From: Saccharothrix deserti
GTDB lineage: Bacteria > Actinomycetota > Actinomycetes > Mycobacteriales > Pseudonocardiaceae
NCBI RefSeq assembly: GCF_009769385.1
Contig: NZ_VKAB01000034.1
Span: 1 to 64,000 of the forward strand
Reading direction: 5' to 3'
Length of the DNA stretch: 64,000 nt
Shown here one piece after another: positions 61,817 to 64,000 of this stretch. The notes under the pieces were generated by a model that was not told where the DNA came from, did not search any database, and saw only the letters and a list, made by a program, of their open reading frames with translations. The translations under genes and the position numbers were made by a program. Numbering within the stretch: position 1 is the first letter of the stretch; each line of letters starts with the position of its first letter.

Positions 61817-63994
61817 TCACTCGCGGGCGGCGCGTTGCCTGATCACTTCCGCCAGTTGCCGCGGGTCGCGGCGCTTGAGGTGGTCACGGAGCAGGATGTG
61901 CACGAACTGGTGTTTGCCGCGGCCGTCCGTGACGAGCAGGCTGCGGTCCACGGCGTAGCGGACGAACGCGCGCCGCCGCCACGGCAGGTAGCCGTCCCAG
62001 ACCAGCAGCAGCCGCACCACCACGCCACCCCACAGCTGGCGGAGCGGTTCCAGCCAACGCCACCCGGTCTCGGTGACGGTCGGCGCGAGCAGTCCGCCGA
62101 CCGCGATCCCGGCGAGGAACGGCCACGCGAACGTCCCGATCTCCGCCAGGAACAGCATCACGACCGCCACCGGCGCGGCGTGCAGGGCAAACCGGACAGT
62201 GAACCCACGCAGATCCCAACTGTGGTGGACCACGGTGAACAGCACCAGGTCCCCCACCACGCACAGGCCCGCCAACGCCCACCCGAACGCCACACCGAAG
62301 CCGAACCCGGACACCACACCGTCCACTTGGGACAGTTCATGTCCACTCAGGACTCCCAGCGGCACCAGCGGAACAGCCCACGGCCACGGCAGCCGCGCCA
62401 CGTACAGCACGACGTTCACCGCCGCGACACCGCACAACGCCGTGACGACCCAGGGGCTCATCACGAACCGCGCGACGTCGCCCACCAGATACGCGGCCAG
62501 ACCCAACACGATTCCGCCGAGCACGCACAACACCCACCCCACCGACAGCCGCCGTCCCTTCTCGGGCACGAGCACGACGACCGTGCCGAGCCCGATGGTG
62601 TGGTCCAGCAACGCGACCAGCCCGAGACCGATCAGCACCGTCGCCAACCCGGTGGTCCTGCCGTGCGCCAAAGCCATCGGCACGGCCATCCCGGCCACGC
62701 ACCCGGCGAGCAGGGCGGGCAGGTCCTCGCGGGTGATCCGGCGGCGCACGGTGCCGGGCAGGCTCGCGAACAACGCCCGCCAGTCGTAGTCGTTGAGGTT
62801 GGCCAGCGTCCACAGCCACCGGCCGACCTGCTCGGTGGTGTACCGGCTGTGCGGGACGCGCCGGCGGGCCAGCATCTCGCCGATGTAGGCGTCGAACAGC
62901 CAGCCGAGCCCGGCGCGTCTCGCCAACGCGATGGCCGGGCGGTCGTGGTAGGCCAGGAACATGATGCCCAGCACCAACGGCGTCCGGGCGAGGTCCCGCA
63001 ACACGCCGTTGGACCGCATGGCTTTCCGCAGCCCGTCGAGCCGTCCCCCGGCGGCGTCGAAGTACTCCTCCACCTGCTCCGGGCTCAACGGCCGGATCGA
63101 CACCGCGCCGTGCAGCCGCAGTTGCCCCTGGAGCCGCTCGTACACCCCGTCCCGGCTGCACACCACCAACTGCGGCACGGAAAACGTCTCCTGCAACGCG
63201 TTTATCTCACGCACACACCGCTCACGGTCGGCCGGCTCCACCTCGTCCAGGCCGTCGAGCAGGAGCGCGAGCTGTCCGGAGGCCAGCCACGTCCGGGCGA
63301 TCTGCGGCGGGAGCGTGTAGCGGCGGTGCAGTTCGGCGAACAGCCATCCCGCGAAGTCCCGTGCCACGACGCGCGACTCGTCCACCCGCTCCCGGATCAC
63401 ACCGGCCGATTCGGGATCGTGCCGCGATCGCACCCGCCCCGACCGCGACCACGCACCGAGCTCCACCACGACGGGGATGGGCTGCCCGTCGTCGGCCTTG
63501 GCGCGTTCGAGCAGGTCACGGGCCAGTTCCAGGAGCATGGTGCTCTTGCCCGCGCCCGGTGCGCCGAGCACCAGCAGCGATTCCTGGAGGCTGTCGAACG
63601 CGTCGGTGATGCCCGCGTTCAGCGGCAGTTCGACCCCGTCCACAGGCTGGACCAGGAGAGGCGCGGGCAGCACGGCGTGCTCGACCTGGTCCAGGGCGAG
63701 GGTGATGCGCAGCTGTTCGGTGAGCGTCTGCCCCAGCCGCCGCGTCACGTAGCTCTCGACCTGCGCCAACGCGTTCGGCCGGTTGCGCGGGTGGTCGTAG
63801 GCGCGCACGGACTCACGAGAGCGCCGGAACTCCAGCACACCCAACGCGATCAGGACGACCAGCCCCGCCCCCACCACCGGCCACGCCCACGGCTCGAAGC
63901 CCTCCAGCGGACCGGGCAACGACCCGCCGGTACCGATGTTGATCGCCGCGGGCACCAACACCGCGCCGACCACCACGGCCACCCCGATGAGCAC
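61817..63994 (-). CDS. NACHT-type ATPase with membrane segments (STAND/NLR-like)
   Basis: 725 residues within the window. Two N-terminal helices (VAVVVGAVLVPAAINI, WAWPVVGAGLVVLIALGVLEF), then the NTPase: Walker A GAPGAGKST (144-152), PVVVELGAWSR, Walker B LALLLDGLDE (242-251), and the sensor region VVCSRDGVYERL. The arm to about 400 is helical (LVLGIMFLAYHDRP); the last 300 residues have about eight hydrophobic segments ending in a basic tail. This is the NACHT/STAND architecture of bacterial NLR-like proteins, with a membrane C-terminus instead of the common LRR or TPR sensor. The GTG at 63994 is six nt from the window edge, so the N-terminus may be incomplete. Convergent with the membrane-protein gene, close to the CHAT gene. 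Confidence 0.82.
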   Translation of the reverse strand: MLIGVAVVVGAVLVPAAINIGTGGSLPGPLEGFEPWAWPVVGAGLVVLIALGVLEFRRSRESVRAYDHPRNRPNALAQVESYVTRRLGQTLTEQLRITLALDQVEHAVLPAPLLVQPVDGVELPLNAGITDAFDSLQESLLVLGAPGAGKSTMLLELARDLLERAKADDGQPIPVVVELGAWSRSGRVRSRHDPESAGVIRERVDESRVVARDFAGWLFAELHRRYTLPPQIARTWLASGQLALLLDGLDEVEPADRERCVREINALQETFSVPQLVVCSRDGVYERLQGQLRLHGAVSIRPLSPEQVEEYFDAAGGRLDGLRKAMRSNGVLRDLARTPLVLGIMFLAYHDRPAIALARRAGLGWLFDAYIGEMLARRRVPHSRYTTEQVGRWLWTLANLNDYDWRALFASLPGTVRRRITREDLPALLAGCVAGMAVPMALAHGRTTGLATVLIGLGLVALLDHTIGLGTVVVLVPEKGRRLSVGWVLCVLGGIVLGLAAYLVGDVARFVMSPWVVTALCGVAAVNVVLYVARLPWPWAVPLVPLGVLSGHELSQVDGVVSGFGFGVAFGWALAGLCVVGDLVLFTVVHHSWDLRGFTVRFALHAAPVAVVMLFLAEIGTFAWPFLAGIAVGGLLAPTVTETGWRWLEPLRQLWGGVVVRLLLVWDGYLPWRRRAFVRYAVDRSLLVTDGRGKHQFVHILLRDHLKRRDPRQLAEVIRQRAARE

Positions 63995-64000
63995 GACCCG

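Overview
The window is high-GC DNA with actinomycete features: GTG and TTG starts, many 4-nt start/stop overlaps, and several promoters whose -10 box lies 6-7 nt from the start codon (leaderless mRNAs). A mycothiol-era gene set and a TubC-docked NRPS fit the Actinomycetota. Pseudonocardiales is my guess, not a proof.

Region 1 (1-25.5 kb) reads as a metal/thiophile stress island. After the 3' end of sahH come four different MerR-family regulators (126-608, 2551-3216, 6172-6591, 6693-7163), a DHA2 drug exporter, a class I methyltransferase with CxC motifs, an APC permease and a YnfA-type membrane protein. The centrepiece is an operon read right to left: 7Fe ferredoxin, then a TubC-Cy-A(Cys)-PCP-TE peptide synthetase, then a FAAL-ACP-KS-AT-DH-KR-ACP polyketide synthase. 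It fires from a MerR-type promoter (19-nt spacer with a dyad) nearly identical to the one ahead of the methyltransferase. Divergent from it, behind a second MerR-type promoter, is a P1B-like ATPase with a CSC instead of a CPC motif and a Cys-rich C-terminal tail. An AhpD-like protein follows, then a Cys-rich small protein translationally coupled to an arsenite-type (SBF/ACR3-like) permease behind a third MerR-type promoter, then a CadD-like exporter. My reading is a metal-inducible pathway that joins a once-elongated 2-enoyl fatty acid to cysteine, giving an N-acyl-cysteine or alkenyl-thiazoline. This would be a small lipidic metal ligand or protectant.

Region 2 (24.5-27.7 kb) is debris: the N-terminus of an IS-type integrase, an ORF broken by one stop, a doubly deleted narI, a membrane-protein scrap on the other strand and a C-terminal inositol-monophosphatase fragment, with one intact small methyltransferase among them.

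Region 3 (27.7-43.2 kb) is a catabolic operon on the minus strand: PotD/A/B/C-like ABC uptake, a class III aminotransferase, two M14-type deacylases, an aldehyde dehydrogenase, an aldo/keto reductase, a type II haloacid-dehalogenase-like protein, two FAD amine oxidases and an aspartase. It faces a divergent IclR regulator with two palindromes in the gap. It looks like use of an acylated diamine or amino acid (polyamine- or ectoine-like). Region 4 (43.2-50.7 kb) is a GABA-type operon (gabT, a D-2-hydroxyacid dehydrogenase of YdiJ type, gabD) facing a PucR regulator, with a perfect inverted repeat between them.

Region 5 (50.7-54.6 kb) holds a small membrane protein, a secreted chorismate mutase, a lipoprotein, a decayed two-component system and an ACS-type MFS transporter. 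Region 6 (54.6-64 kb) holds a 1,897-residue TPR-CHAT (caspase-like) protein. Divergent from it are a small Cys-motif protein and a membrane protein, and convergent with those is a membrane-anchored NACHT ATPase, possibly incomplete at the window edge. This resembles an NLR-like conflict (defence or cell-death) module.
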